A DNA stretch of 64,000 nt from Sphingorhabdus sp. EL138 (GTDB lineage: Bacteria; Pseudomonadota; Alphaproteobacteria; Sphingomonadales; Sphingomonadaceae), in the NCBI RefSeq assembly GCF_945890115.1, contig NZ_CAMDCK010000002.1, positions 62,001-126,000 of the forward strand, given 5' to 3'. The notes under the pieces were generated by a model. It made no database searches, had not been told where the DNA came from, and saw only the letters and a program-made list of their open reading frames with translations. Below are positions 63,466-64,000 of this stretch, in pieces. Position 1 is the stretch's first letter; the number at the start of each line of letters is the position of its first letter. The position numbers were made by a program, and so were the translations under genes.

Positions 63466-63948
63466 ATGCCAAAAAATGCGCTAGATGCAATTGACCGCAA
63501 GATTATCGACGGCCTTCAATCGGATGGCCGAATGTCCAATCAGGAATTGTCTGAACGGGTTGGCCTATCGCCCAGCCCCTGCCTGCGCCGCGTCCGCCAG
63601 TTGGAGGCTGACGGCACGATTACACGCTATGTTGCGCTGGTTGATCCGGATAAGGTCGGATTGTCCGTGACGGCATTTGTTCGGGTACGCCTCGACCAAC
63701 AAGATGACCGGCATTTGGAGGATTTTGAAACCGCCGTAGCGAGCTTTCCGGAGGTTATGGAATGCTATCTGATGACAGGCGAGGCGGACTATCAATTGCG
63801 GATATTGGTCGCGTCCCTGACACAGTTTGAGGACTTTCTGCGCCACCGGCTAACGCGGGTGAAGGGCGTTGCCAATGTCACCACCAGCTTTGCGCTTCGG
63901 CCTGTCATTTACAAGACGTCAGTTCCCACTTTGCAAGCAGATCTATGA
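63466..63948 (+). CDS. Lrp/AsnC family transcriptional regulator
   Basis: 160-residue regulator. The helix-turn-helix is MSNQELSERVGLSPSPCLRRVRQLEADGTITRYVALVD (about 20-60), followed by a RAM ligand-binding domain (TAFVRVRLDQ, MECYLMTGEADYQLRILV). It is divergent from the E1 gene, with 127 AT-rich bases between, as in mdeR-mdeB of Pseudomonas, so it probably senses an amino acid and controls that gene. Confidence 0.93.
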   Translation: MPKNALDAIDRKIIDGLQSDGRMSNQELSERVGLSPSPCLRRVRQLEADGTITRYVALVDPDKVGLSVTAFVRVRLDQQDDRHLEDFETAVASFPEVMECYLMTGEADYQLRILVASLTQFEDFLRHRLTRVKGVANVTTSFALRPVIYKTSVPTLQADL

Positions 63949-64000
63949 CTACATAGCAGCCTGCATATGAGGCCCATATAAAATTTTCCGGACACAACAA

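Overview
The window reads as a continuous stretch of core chromosome from an alphaproteobacterium of the order Sphingomonadales (a Sphingopyxis/Sphingorhabdus-like member of the Sphingomonadaceae is my best guess). The evidence is TonB-dependent receptors, a SapC-family protein, a DUF4167 protein beside prmC, a CC_3452-like secreted protein, an NDUFA12-type complex I accessory protein, CarD, a Mg-type HemB, an alphaproteobacterial SOS box (GAAC-N7-GAAC) in front of uvrA, and a moderately high GC content by eye. There is no prophage, plasmid backbone, CRISPR array, transposase gene or recognisable defence island.

Layout. 1-13 kb: the end of a TonB receptor, a DEAD-box helicase, an FAD-linked oxidase, sapC, a candidate small RNA, N-formylglutamate amidohydrolase, tRNA-Val(GAC), an AraC-type regulator, a thioesterase, yciB-rlmN, a HisKA_2/HWE-type histidine kinase and a histidine phosphatase. 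13-25.5 kb: dnaN, an N-acyl-D-amino-acid deacylase-like amidohydrolase, argG, malate synthase G, trxB, a ferredoxin, a NUDIX protein and an SOS-controlled uvrA carrying an in-frame palindromic insertion. 25.5-27 kb: a repeat-filled gap ending in a Pho box in front of an alkaline phosphatase. 27-39.6 kb: small lipoproteins, fasciclin, prmC, DUF4167, thioesterases, a CBS protein, Bax inhibitor-1, an MFS transporter, acyl-CoA dehydrogenase, crotonase and a DsbA-fold isomerase. 39.8-50.2 kb: M23 peptidase, hemB, gamma-carbonic anhydrase, a Fur-box-preceded siderophore receptor, arsC, a fatty acyl-AMP ligase, recX and spoT/rsh. 50.3-64 kb: an HxlR regulator, carD, a DCC1-type protein with an apparently permuted photolyase, a methyltransferase, DUF192, NDUFA12, DUF2155, aat, a 265-bp MITE-like element, purC, an M16 protease, and a keto-acid dehydrogenase E1 divergent from an Lrp regulator.

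How the genes work together. Most are housekeeping: replication and repair (dnaN, uvrA, recX, photolyase), translation and its quality control (rlmN, prmC, aat, tRNA-Val), the glyoxylate route (glcB), arginine, haem and purine synthesis, redox (trxB, ferredoxin), the stringent response (spoT, carD) and acyl-CoA metabolism. Regulation visible in the DNA includes SOS, Pho and Fur operators and several unassigned palindromes. Three convergent gene pairs share a 4-bp TTAA in which both stop codons overlap.

I found no clearly new multi-gene system. The most interesting signals are: two hairpins with the same C-rich loop 9-mer (TCCCCTCCC), one in a convincing intergenic small-RNA candidate; a palindromic repeat translated inside UvrA; a structured 265-bp inverted-repeat element before purC; an antisense 3' overlap of aat with the DUF2155 gene; and a photolyase whose alpha/beta domain appears to follow rather than precede the FAD domain. 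All starts, families and RNA calls come from reading alone, with no database search.
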